Positions 1 through 8,832 of a DNA stretch of 64,000 bases are shown here, piece by piece. The position numbers were made by a program, and so were the translations under genes. Source of the DNA: Rhodococcus qingshengii (lineage in GTDB: Bacteria > Actinomycetota > Actinomycetes > Mycobacteriales > Mycobacteriaceae). The notes under the pieces were generated by a model, which ran no database searches, was not told the DNA's origin, and worked only from the letters and a program-made list of their open reading frames with translations. The DNA is taken from NCBI RefSeq assembly GCF_021025955.1, contig NZ_JAJNCL010000003.1, positions 310,001-374,000 of the forward strand, read 5' to 3'. Every line of letters starts with the position of its first letter. Within the stretch, counting starts at the first letter, position 1.

Positions 1-1
1 C

Positions 2-370
2 CGCGATCCATACGTACGTATCGACGCACTCCCCTCGTCCCGCCACATCCAGGTTTTTGTCGGCGACGTACTGGTCGCCGAGACGACACGACCCAGACTG
101 CTCTTCGAAACCGGACTGCCCACGCGGTACTACATTCCGAGAATCGACGTTCGCAGCGAGTACTTTGCGCCGTCCCCGACCACCACGGCCTGCCCCTACA
201 AGGGCACTGCGTCGTATCTGTCGTTCACCGGCACAACCGAACTCGCTCCGATCGAGGATCTGGCGTGGTTCTATCCGTTCACTACCGCCGAAGCGTCCGG
301 GATCGACGACCACGTGTCGTTCTATCCCGAACGCGTCGGCAAGATCCTGGTGGACGGTGCCGAAATCTGA
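2..370 (+). CDS. DUF427 family protein, C-terminal part
   Basis: The reading frame is open from the left edge to a TGA at 368-370, so the start lies outside the window. The visible ~122 residues carry the DUF427 pattern: LPSSRH, then FETGLPTRYYIPR, CPYKGTASY and a late FYPERVGKILVDG. DUF427 proteins are small beta-rich proteins common in actinobacteria and fungi; their biochemical role is not established. No operon partner is visible, because the next gene is on the opposite strand only 30 bp away and convergent. Family call is firm; function unknown. Confidence 0.85.
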   Translation, partial: RDPYVRIDALPSSRHIQVFVGDVLVAETTRPRLLFETGLPTRYYIPRIDVRSEYFAPSPTTTACPYKGTASYLSFTGTTELAPIEDLAWFYPFTTAEASGIDDHVSFYPERVGKILVDGAEI

Positions 371-400
371 AAGGTGCGGTAGCCGAGAAGGTGTGGGTGC

Positions 401-1633
401 CTATCCCACCGCGACAGGGGATTCCGGGATTCGCAGCTCAGCGGTCTCCAGTCGGCGATCGTGCATCCACACCAACACCGTTGCAAGGGAGAGGACCAAC
501 CCTGCGATGCATACTCCGTTCCAGCCGTACGACTTCCACACCACAGACCCCACTGCCGAGCCCACAGCAGCACCGACGAAGTAGGTGGTCATGTACACGG
601 AGTTCACACGCGAACGTGCCTCGGGGACAAGGGCGTAGATCACGTTCTGATTGCTGACGTGCACTCCCTGCAGCGCGAGGTCGGCAAGGACGATGGCAAC
701 GAGAAACCACACCACGTGAGTGGCACCGGCGACAAAGGGAAGCCACGACACCAAGAGAATCGCGATGGCGCCGCCGGTCGCCACCTGACCCAATCCCCGA
801 TCGGCCAGTCTGCCCGCCACCGTCGCCATCGATGCTCCCGCCACACCGAGTAGTCCGACCAAGCCGATTTGAGTGTCGCTGTAGCCGAATTCGTCAGAGA
901 GCAGAAAGGCCATCGTCGTGAAGACGGTGCTGACAGCAGCAAAAGCCAGTCCACCCATAGCCGATCGGGTTCTCAGGCGCGGCAAGTTCGCAGCCAACTT
1001 CCCTACCGAAGCAAGCGTGGCGCCGTAACCGGCCCGCGGTCGATCTGCGGAATCGGACGGCAGAGATCGCCACAATGCCACGGCCATCACCACCATCAGC
1101 ACCGCCGCCGCCTTGTAGACCGTCGACCAACCTCCCAGTCCGGAGAGTACGCCGGCAACGCTGCGCGCCAACAGGATTCCGATCAGCAGTCCACTCATGA
1201 TCGTGCCGACCACCTGACCGGACCTCTCAGGTTCGGCCAGTGAGGCGGCAAACGGAATCAGAACCTGGGCAGCGACCGAAAAAACTCCAGCGACTGCGAT
1301 TCCCACTGCCAGCGTGGCAAAGTTCGGCGCAAATCCGCTGACCGCTTGACCGGTCGCCGCCAGCAGCATGAGCCCTACCGTCAGCTTGCGCCGGTCCACC
1401 ATGTCGCCTACCGGAACCAGAAGTATCAATCCGAGTGCATACGCGACCTGTGCGATGGTCACCGTCGCGGCCGCTGCGGAGGCCGACACATTCATGTGAT
1501 CCGAGATGGAATCGAGGAGTGGCTGATTGAAATAGTTACCGCCCGCGCACAGGCCCGTCGCTGCAGCCATCAGCAGCACTATCGGTAGTCCGAGCCTCGG
1601 ACGCGCGTCGCTTGAGATCATGTCGTCAAGCAT
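401..1633 (-). CDS. MFS transporter, probable drug/metabolite efflux
   Basis: About 410 residues with roughly 12 hydrophobic segments and the MFS motif-A-like loop VGDMVDRRKLTV between helices 2 and 3, plus GRLADRGLG at the equivalent place in the second half. This is the size and layout of a proton-coupled 12-TM MFS exporter in the plasma membrane. ATG at 1633 (MLDDMISS) is taken as the start; GTG 1645 and ATG 1621 are alternatives. It is divergent from a LysR gene, a usual arrangement in which the regulator controls the pump. Substrate cannot be read from sequence. Confidence 0.85.
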   Translation of the reverse strand: MLDDMISSDARPRLGLPIVLLMAAATGLCAGGNYFNQPLLDSISDHMNVSASAAAATVTIAQVAYALGLILLVPVGDMVDRRKLTVGLMLLAATGQAVSGFAPNFATLAVGIAVAGVFSVAAQVLIPFAASLAEPERSGQVVGTIMSGLLIGILLARSVAGVLSGLGGWSTVYKAAAVLMVVMAVALWRSLPSDSADRPRAGYGATLASVGKLAANLPRLRTRSAMGGLAFAAVSTVFTTMAFLLSDEFGYSDTQIGLVGLLGVAGASMATVAGRLADRGLGQVATGGAIAILLVSWLPFVAGATHVVWFLVAIVLADLALQGVHVSNQNVIYALVPEARSRVNSVYMTTYFVGAAVGSAVGSVVWKSYGWNGVCIAGLVLSLATVLVWMHDRRLETAELRIPESPVAVG

Positions 1634-1660
1634 GACCGCCCACACCGACGCGCGTCCAAT

Positions 1661-1683
1661 AGATAGATATGCATGATCTATCT
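1661..1683. promoter_or_regulatory. Inverted repeat in divergent MFS/LysR promoter region
   Basis: Arms agatagat (1661-1668) and atctatct (1676-1683) form an 8-bp inverted repeat with a 7-bp spacer in the ~70-bp gap between the two divergent starts. A third atagat follows at about 1692. LysR regulators typically bind interrupted dyads of the T-N11-A type next to their own gene, so this is the natural operator candidate. Binding is inferred from position only. Confidence 0.5.
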
Positions 1684-1705
1684 CCAGAAACGATAGATTG
1701 GTGCA

Positions 1706-2581
1706 ATGGAACTACGTCACATCCGCTACGCCCTGGCAGTCGCGGAAGACAGACACTTCAGCCGAGCAGCCTCGCGGTTGCACGTTTCCCAGTCCGCCTT
1801 GAGTGCCCAGATCAGAGACCTCGAAAAGGAACTGGGAGTCGAATTGTTCAACCGGAACAGTCGAAACGTCGGCCTGACTGCTGCCGGCGAGGTATTTGTC
1901 GCCCGCTCCCGTGAGGTACTCGGAGCCGTGTCGAGACTCGTCAGTGATGTCTCGGCACGGAGCAACGAGCAAGTGCGGTTGACGGTCGGCATCATCACCT
2001 CGGCGGGGCGCGTCGACGTCGGCCGCGCGCTGGCAGATCTGACACGCCGCCACCCTGCAATCAACATCACCGCGCGACCGTACGGCAGTGAAGTAGTCAT
2101 CGAAGGAGTCCGGTCCGGCGCAATCGACGTTGGCATTGTCGGATTGGCCGCAGGTCGCCTACCCAAGAGCTTTGCCGCCGCGCCGTTGTGGAGTGAACCC
2201 ACCGCAGCGTTTGTTGCTCCCGACCATCCCTTTGCCCAGGCCTCGTCAATCAGGCTCGAAGACCTACGCGATCACACTCTCGTGGACTTCGCCTCCGGCA
2301 GCGAGGCCCGTGTCCAAACCGACCAAGCCTTCGCCGAATCACAGGTCCCTCGGGGAAAAACGCTTGAAGCCAACTCGGTAGACCTGATCTGTTCACTGAC
2401 CGCCAACGGCCTGGGCGTAGGTTTGCTCCCCCAATCCATGAGCGCCCTACACCCCGAATTGGTCTGTATTCCGATCACCGATGCGCCGCATCGGATCGTC
2501 CACGCAATTACCGAACCCACCCATTCGTCGGCGCTCGCGCGCGAGTTCGTCGAACTACTCGCGGCGCAGTTCGCTACTTGA
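1706..2581 (+). CDS. LysR-family transcriptional regulator
   Basis: 291 residues, the standard LysR length. The N-terminus MELRHIRYALAVAEDRHFSR begins the winged helix-turn-helix, continued by SRLHVSQSALSAQIRDLEKE (recognition helix) and LFNRNSRNVGLTAAG. The rest (about 90-290) is the periplasmic-binding-like effector domain. The gene is divergent from the MFS transporter and the gap holds a dyad, so local control of the pump is likely. Its last 8 bases overlap the 3' end of the convergent Fpg/Nei gene. Effector unknown. Confidence 0.9.
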   Translation: MELRHIRYALAVAEDRHFSRAASRLHVSQSALSAQIRDLEKELGVELFNRNSRNVGLTAAGEVFVARSREVLGAVSRLVSDVSARSNEQVRLTVGIITSAGRVDVGRALADLTRRHPAINITARPYGSEVVIEGVRSGAIDVGIVGLAAGRLPKSFAAAPLWSEPTAAFVAPDHPFAQASSIRLEDLRDHTLVDFASGSEARVQTDQAFAESQVPRGKTLEANSVDLICSLTANGLGVGLLPQSMSALHPELVCIPITDAPHRIVHAITEPTHSSALAREFVELLAAQFAT

Positions 2582-3440
2582 GCAGTTTCGACATTCGCCT
2601 GTCCGCCAACGGCTTACCACCGGTCTGGCACGTCGCGCAGTACTGAAAAGAGCGTTCTGCGAACGACACTTCGCGTACGACGTCACCACACACCGGGCAG
2701 GGAAGTCCGGTACGCGCGTGTACTCGCATCCCCGAGCGTTTCTCGCCTTTGAGTCGGGCCGCGTCCTGGCCCTCCGAACGCTCGATCGCGTCGGCCAGCG
2801 TGGATCGCATCACGGCGTACAGGGCCGAAATCTGCTCCGGTGTCAGGCGCGACGAGGTCGCGAACGGCGAGAGTTTCGCGGTGTGGAGGATCTCGTCCGA
2901 GTAGGCGTTCCCGATCCCGGCGATCAGCGACTGATCGACTATCGAGTTTTTGATCCGCGCCGACGTGCCGCCCAGAATCTCAGCGAACTCAACTTCGGTC
3001 ACAGCCATCGCGTCCGGACCCAATCGGGCGATCCCCGGAACCTCCTGCGGATCGTTCACCACCCAGACTGCCAGGCGCTTCTTGGTACCCGCCTCGGTGA
3101 GATCGAATGCCGGCGTGAACCCTTCGGGTGTGAAGAAATGGACGCGCAGCGCCAACGGCCCCTTGCCCGGCTTCGGCGGTGTTACCGACGGATTGTCGAG
3201 CCATCGCATCCAACCGGCACGCGAGAGATGCGTGACCAACCACAACCCGTCGCAGTCCAGCGCCAGATGCTTTCCGAAGCGGGCGGCGGCCGTCACGTCA
3301 CGCCCTTGCAAAGCCGTGATCGGCGGATCGAAGGTCTTGAGCACACTCAGTGCGGCGATGTCGACGCGCCCCACCACTGCGCCGACCGCGTGCTGACGAA
3401 GGAACCCTGCCAGCGCTTCCACCTCGGGTAGTTCAGGCAT
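2574..3440 (-). CDS. Fpg/Nei-family DNA glycosylase/AP lyase
   Basis: 288 residues starting MPELPEVEALAG, the family N-terminus in which Pro2 (after Met removal) is the Schiff-base nucleophile and Glu3 the general acid. A helix-two-turn-helix segment lies mid-protein (QSLIAGIGNAYSDEILH). The C-terminus has a four-cysteine zinc finger (CPVCGDVV...YCATCQTGG) that contacts DNA opposite the lesion. It excises oxidised bases and nicks the strand in base excision repair. The sequence looks like an actinobacterial Fpg/Nei paralogue, so substrate preference (8-oxoG versus oxidised pyrimidines) is left open. Confidence 0.9.
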   Translation of the reverse strand: MPELPEVEALAGFLRQHAVGAVVGRVDIAALSVLKTFDPPITALQGRDVTAAARFGKHLALDCDGLWLVTHLSRAGWMRWLDNPSVTPPKPGKGPLALRVHFFTPEGFTPAFDLTEAGTKKRLAVWVVNDPQEVPGIARLGPDAMAVTEVEFAEILGGTSARIKNSIVDQSLIAGIGNAYSDEILHTAKLSPFATSSRLTPEQISALYAVMRSTLADAIERSEGQDAARLKGEKRSGMRVHARTGLPCPVCGDVVREVSFAERSFQYCATCQTGGKPLADRRMSKLLK

Positions 3441-3480
3441 GGCAACAGACTAGCGCCGACCACGGACACTCACAGTGCGC

Positions 3481-3723
3481 TCAGTCCGTTTCCGTCTGCA
3501 GAACCACCGAGTGCCCACCGCACGCCTTCGCGGAATACATCGCCCGATCCGCTCGCCGCAGCAGGGTCATCGCGATGACGACCGTCGTCAGGGAACCGAT
3601 GACCAGCAATCGGACGGCTAGTTCCAATCCTTTCGTGGCGAGATATCGATTGAAACTGTCGAATTGATCAGGACGCCGATACCACTGAACGAGAAGTCGA
3701 AAGCCGACTTCACAGCTGATCTT
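3481..3723 (-). pseudogene. Remnant of a membrane-anchored GGDEF (diguanylate cyclase) gene
   Basis: Read on the minus strand, an 80-codon frame ends at 3481. Its last ~25 residues, LLRRADRAMYSAKACGG and on to the stop, match the C-terminal end of GGDEF domains. Just before this lies WYRRPDQFDSFNRYLATKG followed by one hydrophobic segment, like the N-terminal membrane part of actinobacterial GGDEF proteins. The catalytic core (GGD/EEF motif) is missing between them, and the in-frame stop at 3724-3726 leaves no convincing start codon. Interpreted as an in-frame internal deletion of a ~1-kb gene. Cyclase activity is impossible. Confidence 0.55.
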
Positions 3724-3740
3724 TCACGACCACGTGGCGC

Positions 3741-3770
3741 GGGCAGGACCGACTGCAGTCGGTCCTGCCC
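3741..3770. terminator. Perfect 30-bp palindrome, probable terminator
   Basis: gggcaggaccgac and its exact complement gtcggtcctgccc surround the self-complementary centre tgca, giving a 30-bp perfect palindrome. No T-tract follows, as is common in high-G+C actinobacteria. It sits between the 3' end of cobF and the GGDEF remnant, so it could end cobF transcription or be left from the deleted gene. Confidence 0.5.
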
Positions 3771-3857
3771 GAACGATGTAATGCGCGGATCCTAGGTGCG
3801 CAGACCGCCGTTCTGGATCAAGAGCGCAGGATCGACTGTGCAATCTGTGGCCGGTTT

Positions 3858-4598
3858 TCAACGCCGAAGGAGGTACGTATCCATGATCCAGCCGTGCTTC
3901 TCACGCAGCTCCGCCCGGCGCGCGACGATCCGATCTTCGACGTCGCGCAGTTTGCCGGAAATCAACTCCTCATCCAGGGTTCCGAGGTACGCACCCCACC
4001 AGATCTCGGCGTCGTCTTCGGTCACCTGAGTGAACGTGCAATGCGCGTCGAGCATCACGACGGCGTTGTCCACTCCGTCAGGTAAGCCCTCGGTCAGTTT
4101 GCGGCCGGTCGTGATGTGGATAGGTTCGCCAATTCGGTTCAGGACGATCCGGTGTTGTGCAGCCAGCGACTGCACGCTCGTGATCCCCGGGATGACGGAG
4201 TAGTCGAACGACACTCTCCCGCGAGCAAGCACGCGCTCGACGATCCGCAGAGTGCTGTCGTAGAGGGAAGGGTCACCCCAGACGAGAATCGCGCCCACTC
4301 CGGGCTCGGCAGCGAATTCCGCTTCGAATTTCGCTGCCCGGCGCTCGTGCCAGTCCTCGACGACACCTTCGTAATCGGTCGGGGTTCGGTCCCGCGATGG
4401 GTCCGTGATCTCGACCACCTTGTAGTCGAGGTGGACGTGCTCGTTGAGGATGCCGGTTCGCAGGTCGACCAGAGCCTGCTTCTCGTCACCCTTTCCGATA
4501 ATGAAGAAGGTATCGGCCCTGTTCATGGCCTTGATCGCCTGAACGGTCACCTGGTCGGGATCACCCGCACCGATACCGATCACCAAGAGTTCGCGCAT
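3858..4598 (-). CDS. cobF: Precorrin-6A synthase (deacetylating), CobF
   Basis: 246 residues. The N-terminus [18 protein letters not shown] is the glycine-rich SAM/tetrapyrrole-binding start of the cobalt-precorrin methyltransferase superfamily; [15 protein letters not shown] (the superfamily GDP motif) and [17 protein letters not shown] follow. CobF methylates C-1 of precorrin-5 and removes the acetyl group, giving precorrin-6A in the aerobic B12 pathway. It stands alone here, away from other cob genes, which is common in rhodococci. The start is 87 bp from the divergent thyA start, and a 46-bp palindromic repeat fills much of that gap. Confidence 0.9.
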   Translation of the reverse strand: MRELLVIGIGAGDPDQVTVQAIKAMNRADTFFIIGKGDEKQALVDLRTGILNEHVHLDYKVVEITDPSRDRTPTDYEGVVEDWHERRAAKFEAEFAAEPGVGAILVWGDPSLYDSTLRIVERVLARGRVSFDYSVIPGITSVQSLAAQHRIVLNRIGEPIHITTGRKLTEGLPDGVDNAVVMLDAHCTFTQVTEDDAEIWWGAYLGTLDEELISGKLRDVEDRIVARRAELREKHGWIMDTYLLRR

Positions 4599-4614
4599 GC
4601 GCCGAGGCTATATT

Positions 4615-4660
4615 GCTGTGCGCCTTTATTAACCGCCGGAGGTTAATAAAGGCGCACAGC
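4615..4660. repeat. 46-bp dispersed palindromic repeat, copy 1
   Basis: Two perfectly complementary 20-nt arms (gctgtgcgcctttattaacc and its complement) flank the 6-nt centre gccgga. A second, slightly diverged copy with the same 20-6-20 design lies at 10749-10794. This copy lies between the divergent cobF and thyA starts, only 24 bp before the thyA start codon, so it is not a simple terminator. It would form a hairpin in the thyA leader if transcribed. Confidence 0.8.
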
Positions 4661-4684
4661 AGGCTAGGCCCTAGACTGATTCCC

Positions 4685-5485
4685 GTGACTGTCTCCACTG
4701 CTTACGAAGACCTCCTCCGGCTCGTCATGGAGACGGGTAGCGCCAAATCCGATCGCACCGGAACCGGCACCCGCAGCATCTTCGGTCACCAGATGCGTTT
4801 CGATCTTGCCGACGGCTTTCCGCTCGTCACCACCAAGAAGGTCCACCTCAAGTCGATCGTCAACGAGCTCCTGTGGTTCCTTCGCGGCGACTCCAACGTG
4901 GCGTGGCTGCACGAGCACGGCGTCTCCATCTGGGACGAGTGGGCCGACGAGAACGGCGAACTCGGCCCCGTCTACGGCGTCCAGTGGCGTAGCTGGCCCA
5001 CCCCTTCGGGCGAGCACATCGACCAGATCACGCAGACCGTCGAGACCCTGCGCACGAACCCCGATTCGCGGCGGATCATCGTCTCGGCGTGGAACGTGGC
5101 CGACATTCCGCAGATGGCGCTGGCGCCCTGCCACGCTTTCTTCCAGTTCTACGTCGCCGACGGCAAGCTCTCGTGCCAGCTGTACCAGCGCAGCGCCGAC
5201 ATGTTCCTCGGCGTTCCGTTCAACATCGCAAGCTACGCGCTACTCACTCACATGATGGCCCAGCAGGCCGGACTCGACGTCGGTGAGTTCGTCTGGACCG
5301 GCGGCGACTGCCACATCTATGACAACCACGTCGATCAGGTTACCGAGCAGCTCGGTCGCGAGCCCCTGCCGTTGCCGACCCTGAAGCTGAACAAGCGCGA
5401 CTCCATCTTCGACTACACCTTCGAGGATGTGGAGATCGTCGACTATCAGCACCACCCCGCGATCAAAGCGCCGGTTGCGGTCTGA
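4685..5485 (+). CDS. thyA: Thymidylate synthase
   Basis: Converts dUMP to dTMP using methylenetetrahydrofolate, releasing dihydrofolate. 266 residues from a GTG at 4685, which places [12 protein letters not shown] where ThyA proteins begin; an open frame upstream to 4613 only translates the palindromic repeat and is rejected as coding. Visible hallmarks: [10 protein letters not shown] (phosphate site), nucleophilic Cys149 in [33 protein letters not shown] and GDCHIYDNH. The C-terminal APVAV is the conserved closing tail. Two bases separate its stop from dfrA, whose product recycles its dihydrofolate. Confidence 0.97.
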   Translation: MTVSTAYEDLLRLVMETGSAKSDRTGTGTRSIFGHQMRFDLADGFPLVTTKKVHLKSIVNELLWFLRGDSNVAWLHEHGVSIWDEWADENGELGPVYGVQWRSWPTPSGEHIDQITQTVETLRTNPDSRRIIVSAWNVADIPQMALAPCHAFFQFYVADGKLSCQLYQRSADMFLGVPFNIASYALLTHMMAQQAGLDVGEFVWTGGDCHIYDNHVDQVTEQLGREPLPLPTLKLNKRDSIFDYTFEDVEIVDYQHHPAIKAPVAV

Positions 5486-5487
5486 CG

Positions 5488-5979
5488 ATGACCGATCGCA
5501 CAGTCACCCTCATCTGGGCACAGGCTCATGACGGCGTCATCGGCGCCGACAACACGATCCCGTGGCGCGTGTCCGAAGACATGGCCTACTTCAAACGCGT
5601 AACCATGGGGCATCCGGTGATCATGGGGCGGCGCACCTGGGACTCCATTCCACTGAAGTTCCGGCCGTTCAGCGGGCGCCGGAACATCGTCGTCACCCGC
5701 GATCCGGAGTGGCACGCCGAAGGCGCCGAGGTAGTCCACAGCTTGGACGACGCCCTGGCGTTGCCGGACGGCGACGTCTTCGTGGTCGGTGGCGGGCAGA
5801 TTTATTCGGGTGCACTGCCATTCGCGACGCATCTACTCGTGACCGAGATCGACCTCGACATCGCCGGTGATGCCTTTGCTCCCGAGATCGGCTCCGAATG
5901 GAACCTGAAGTCCGACGAGCCCTGGCAGACCTCGGAGAAGAGCGGGCTGCGCTTCCGCTGGCTGGAATACACTCGCTGA
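5488..5979 (+). CDS. dfrA: Dihydrofolate reductase
   Basis: 163 residues. LIWAQAHDGVIGADNTIPW holds the adenine/folate-binding start with the Met20-type loop; the acidic residue of SEDMAYFKRVT is the substrate-binding carboxylate. PVIMGRRTWDSIP and GRRNIVVTRD bind NADPH, and FVVGGGQIYSGAL is the late glycine turn. Reduces dihydrofolate to tetrahydrofolate in the cytoplasm. It starts 2 bp after thyA, an operon conserved in mycobacteria and rhodococci. Confidence 0.96.
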   Translation: MTDRTVTLIWAQAHDGVIGADNTIPWRVSEDMAYFKRVTMGHPVIMGRRTWDSIPLKFRPFSGRRNIVVTRDPEWHAEGAEVVHSLDDALALPDGDVFVVGGGQIYSGALPFATHLLVTEIDLDIAGDAFAPEIGSEWNLKSDEPWQTSEKSGLRFRWLEYTR

Positions 5980-6063
5980 TCGACTTCCGCCGATAACGAG
6001 GCACCTTGCGAGTGAGTCGGTCATACTCCAAGAACGACATTCACCGCTTTCGAGAGGTCTTCG

Positions 6064-6396
6064 ATGGACAAGAAGTCACTGACCGCTCTCGCTCGCCAAC
6101 AGTTGAAACTGGCGGGCTCGGCGACCAGCGGTCGCAGTTCACAAACCGTCTACGGCGGCCACCAGCGCAGCCTGCGGCAGACGGTGATCGCGCTGAGCGC
6201 CGGCAAGAGCCTCGCCGAACACGACAGTCCGGGCGAAGCCACGCTGTTGGTCCTGAGCGGGAAGCTGAATCTTGTGTGTGGGAGCGACCAGTGGAAAGGA
6301 TCCACCGGTGATTTCCTCGCCGTTCCGGCCGACCGGCACAGTGTCGAAGCGCTCGAAGACGTCGCATTTCTGCTGACCGTCGCCATGAAGGGCTGA
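6064..6396 (+). CDS. Cupin-domain protein
   Basis: 110 residues forming one small beta-barrel cupin. SLAEHDSPGEATLLVLSGKL matches the first cupin motif (G-X5-H-X-H-type, here with only part of the metal ligands), and GDFLAVPADRHSVEALEDV is the second. It begins MDKKSLTALARQQLKLAGS after GAGAGGTC, a reasonable ribosome site. Such single-domain cupins often bind a metal or small ligand; no reaction can be assigned. The SRPBCC gene follows by 19 bp and may be co-transcribed. Confidence 0.75.
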   Translation: MDKKSLTALARQQLKLAGSATSGRSSQTVYGGHQRSLRQTVIALSAGKSLAEHDSPGEATLLVLSGKLNLVCGSDQWKGSTGDFLAVPADRHSVEALEDVAFLLTVAMKG

Positions 6397-6415
6397 AGTC
6401 GGTAGCGTCTTCCGG

Positions 6416-7111
6416 ATGAGCGAAACCGTGATCGAGGTATCGATCGTCGCAGCCCCGTCCGTACTCTGGCCCGCGTTGCGTGATCCGTCGCTGATTCGTC
6501 GTTGGTTCGGCTGGGAGTACGACGGACTCGACGACGAAATCACCCAGATCTACTCCACCGCTGAGGCCGACCCCGAAGCGTTGACGCTGAGACTCGGAAA
6601 CGGTGATCATTTCTCTCTATTCGAACAAGACGGCAAGACGGTCGTCCGCATCGATCGGCCGGCAAAGTCGGCGGAAGACAACTGGTACGACGACATCACC
6701 GAAGGATGGACGACGTTCCTCCAGCTGCTCAGATTCGCTGTGGAGCACCACGGGCTGGCCGAGCGAAGAACCATTTATCTCGACGGTCTTCTGCTCCCCG
6801 GCGAGAACGTGGCGATTGTCCTCGGGATCACCGAAATCGACCTGGCAGAGGGAAGTCGGTACGCGGCGACGATCGCTCCCGGCGACTACTTCGAGGGCGT
6901 CGTCGACTTCGTCACCGACCACCAATTCGGCTTGACAGTCGAAGATCTCGGCCCTGGCCTGCTGTCCGTCGCCTCGCAGTCCGTGACTGCCCAGCGACCC
7001 GATGGAGGTATGTCGATCCTGCTGACCACCTACAACCTGAGCGATGACGAGTTCGACGAAATCAAGCATCACTGGTCTTCGTGGTGGGAAGGTCGCCGTC
7101 AAGAGGGCTGA
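6416..7111 (+). CDS. SRPBCC/START-like ligand-binding protein
   Basis: 231 residues. The first ~110 (MSETVIEVSIVAAPSVLWPA, IRRWFGWEYDGLDDEI, then GWTTFLQLLRFAVEHH) follow the helix-grip SRPBCC/AHSA1 layout. The second half (about 120-230) repeats a similar but weaker pattern, with IAPGDYFEGVVDFVTDHQFGL and MSILLTTYNLSDDEFDEI, so the protein may be a two-lobed variant. These folds hold hydrophobic ligands in a deep pocket; substrate unknown. It ends 27 bp before the sensor kinase and could belong to the same transcript. Confidence 0.65.
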   Translation: MSETVIEVSIVAAPSVLWPALRDPSLIRRWFGWEYDGLDDEITQIYSTAEADPEALTLRLGNGDHFSLFEQDGKTVVRIDRPAKSAEDNWYDDITEGWTTFLQLLRFAVEHHGLAERRTIYLDGLLLPGENVAIVLGITEIDLAEGSRYAATIAPGDYFEGVVDFVTDHQFGLTVEDLGPGLLSVASQSVTAQRPDGGMSILLTTYNLSDDEFDEIKHHWSSWWEGRRQEG

Positions 7112-7138
7112 CGTTCCGCGAGGCGATATGCTTCGACC

Positions 7139-8830
7139 ATGGTCGAAGCTTCGGGTCACTGTCCGGCACGCACGTTCGGCGAGTTGCTCGACCGCCTGGG
7201 CGATTCCAACGCAGACGTCCCCACGCTCCACCGTCTGCTGGAGGCGGTCCTGGTCGTCGGTTCAGGCCTTGATCTCGACCTGACACTTCAACGGATCATT
7301 ACTTCTGCGACAACGGTTCTGGATTGCCGCTACGGCGCCCTGGGGGTTGCGGCGCCAGGGGGCGGGCTCTCGGAATTCGTCTACGAAGGAATCCCCGGGT
7401 CCCAACGCGCGATCATGGGACATTTTCCCGAAGGGCATGGCGTCCTGGGTGTTCTGATGAATCATCCGCAGACTTTGCGCGTGGCGCATCTCGGCGACCA
7501 TCCCGAATCGGTCGGATTCCCCGCAAATCACCCACCGATGGAGAGCTTCCTCGGAGCGCCGATCATGATGCGAGGAAAGGTGTTCGGCAGCATCTATCTG
7601 ACCGAGAAGCGAGTAAAAGCCGAGTTCACCCAGGAAGACGAGGTCATTCTGGAGGCTCTCGCCATCGCAGCCGGTATCGCTGTGGAAAACGCCCGGCTGT
7701 TCGAGCAGTCTAGGACTCGTGAAAGATGGCTCACCGCAACATCTGCCATTCGCTCGCGGTTGCTGGCCGGTGACTCGCTCGAGGACGGCTTGCAACTTCT
7801 GGCCAGCCGCGTTCGGGATTTGACCGGGGTCGAGGACGTGATCGTGGTGATCTGCGAGAACGGGTATGCCCAGGTCCATGCCGCGGCCAGCGCCCGAACC
7901 ACTTCTCGTGGGGTCAGAATTCCAGCGACGACCTATCCGTTCGACGTCGTGCGAAGTACGCGAAAGCTACAGGTGCTCACCACCTTAGGTGCGCTCACAG
8001 CGCTGGTGCCGTCGGCCGGTAGTGCGGTCGTTGCACCGATGTGCGTCGCCTCGGGTGTAGTCGGCGCGATCATCGTGGCGTCGAATTCCACCAACACGCA
8101 CTGGGACCACGACGAACTGACCCGGATCGAGTCGATGGCCGAACTCGGCTCCGTTGCAATCGAGTTCGACGAGAAACAGAAGGCGCAACGCCTGTTGTCG
8201 GTTCTCGCGGACCGCGACCGCATCGCACGCGACCTGCACGACAACGTCATCCAGCGACTGTTCGCGAGTGGAATGAGCCTGCAGAGCACGCTTCCGGACG
8301 AGACCCTCCCCGAGTCGGCGCGCGCAATTGTCAAACGATCTCTCGAACAATTGGACAAGACCGTCCGCGAGATCCGGACTACCATCTTCGATCTGCAGAC
8401 TCCCACGGCCACCGATTCGTCGAGCCTGCGCCGACGCCTCCTCGACGTCATCGGCGACGCCACCGCACAATCCGCCGTGACCCCCAGCGTCCAATTCTCC
8501 GGCGCCATCGACACTCTCGTGAATCCCGGCATCCACCAGCACGCCGAAGCTGTACTGCGAGAAGGACTGAGCAACGTCCTTCGGCATGCACGAGCACACC
8601 ACATCACCATCGCAGTCACCGCGGATGTCGAATTCGCGATCACAATCGAGGACGACGGCGTCGGACTCCCCTCCGACTTCCACAAGAGTGGGCTTCACAA
8701 TCTCGAGCGCCGTGCCGAACACTGCGGCGGTACATGCACAATCGTCAACCACGATCCGAGCGGTGCACGTCTGCTCTGGCGAGTGCCACTCGGCCGCACC
8801 AACTCGAATCGACCGAAGTCCGGTCGGTAG
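7139..8830 (+). CDS. DevS/DosS-like sensor histidine kinase, two GAF domains
   Basis: 563 residues: GAF domain 1 at about 43-185, GAF 2 at about 215-350, a HisKA_3 dimerisation segment with phosphoacceptor His367 in DRIARDLHDNVIQRLFASG, and an HATPase domain at about 455-555 (N-box REGLSNVLRHA, G-box EDDGVGLPSD). GFPANHPPMESFLGAPI in GAF 1 closely resembles the region holding the proximal haem histidine of mycobacterial DosS/DosT, so O2/NO/CO or redox sensing through haem is likely but unproven. No membrane segment is seen, so the kinase is cytosolic. Convergent with the DevR-like gene 2 bp away, its obvious partner. Confidence 0.88.
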   Translation: MVEASGHCPARTFGELLDRLGDSNADVPTLHRLLEAVLVVGSGLDLDLTLQRIITSATTVLDCRYGALGVAAPGGGLSEFVYEGIPGSQRAIMGHFPEGHGVLGVLMNHPQTLRVAHLGDHPESVGFPANHPPMESFLGAPIMMRGKVFGSIYLTEKRVKAEFTQEDEVILEALAIAAGIAVENARLFEQSRTRERWLTATSAIRSRLLAGDSLEDGLQLLASRVRDLTGVEDVIVVICENGYAQVHAAASARTTSRGVRIPATTYPFDVVRSTRKLQVLTTLGALTALVPSAGSAVVAPMCVASGVVGAIIVASNSTNTHWDHDELTRIESMAELGSVAIEFDEKQKAQRLLSVLADRDRIARDLHDNVIQRLFASGMSLQSTLPDETLPESARAIVKRSLEQLDKTVREIRTTIFDLQTPTATDSSSLRRRLLDVIGDATAQSAVTPSVQFSGAIDTLVNPGIHQHAEAVLREGLSNVLRHARAHHITIAVTADVEFAITIEDDGVGLPSDFHKSGLHNLERRAEHCGGTCTIVNHDPSGARLLWRVPLGRTNSNRPKSGR

Positions 8831-8832
8831 AC

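Noticed and set aside
3792..3857. Minus-strand tail ALLIQNGGLRT resembling an SDR C-terminus
   Set aside because: It is simply the frame after the cobF stop codon and has no support upstream; the match is too short.
4613..4684. N-terminal extension of thyA starting MLCAFINRR
   Set aside because: This part only translates the palindromic repeat; the conserved ThyA start is reached from GTG 4685.
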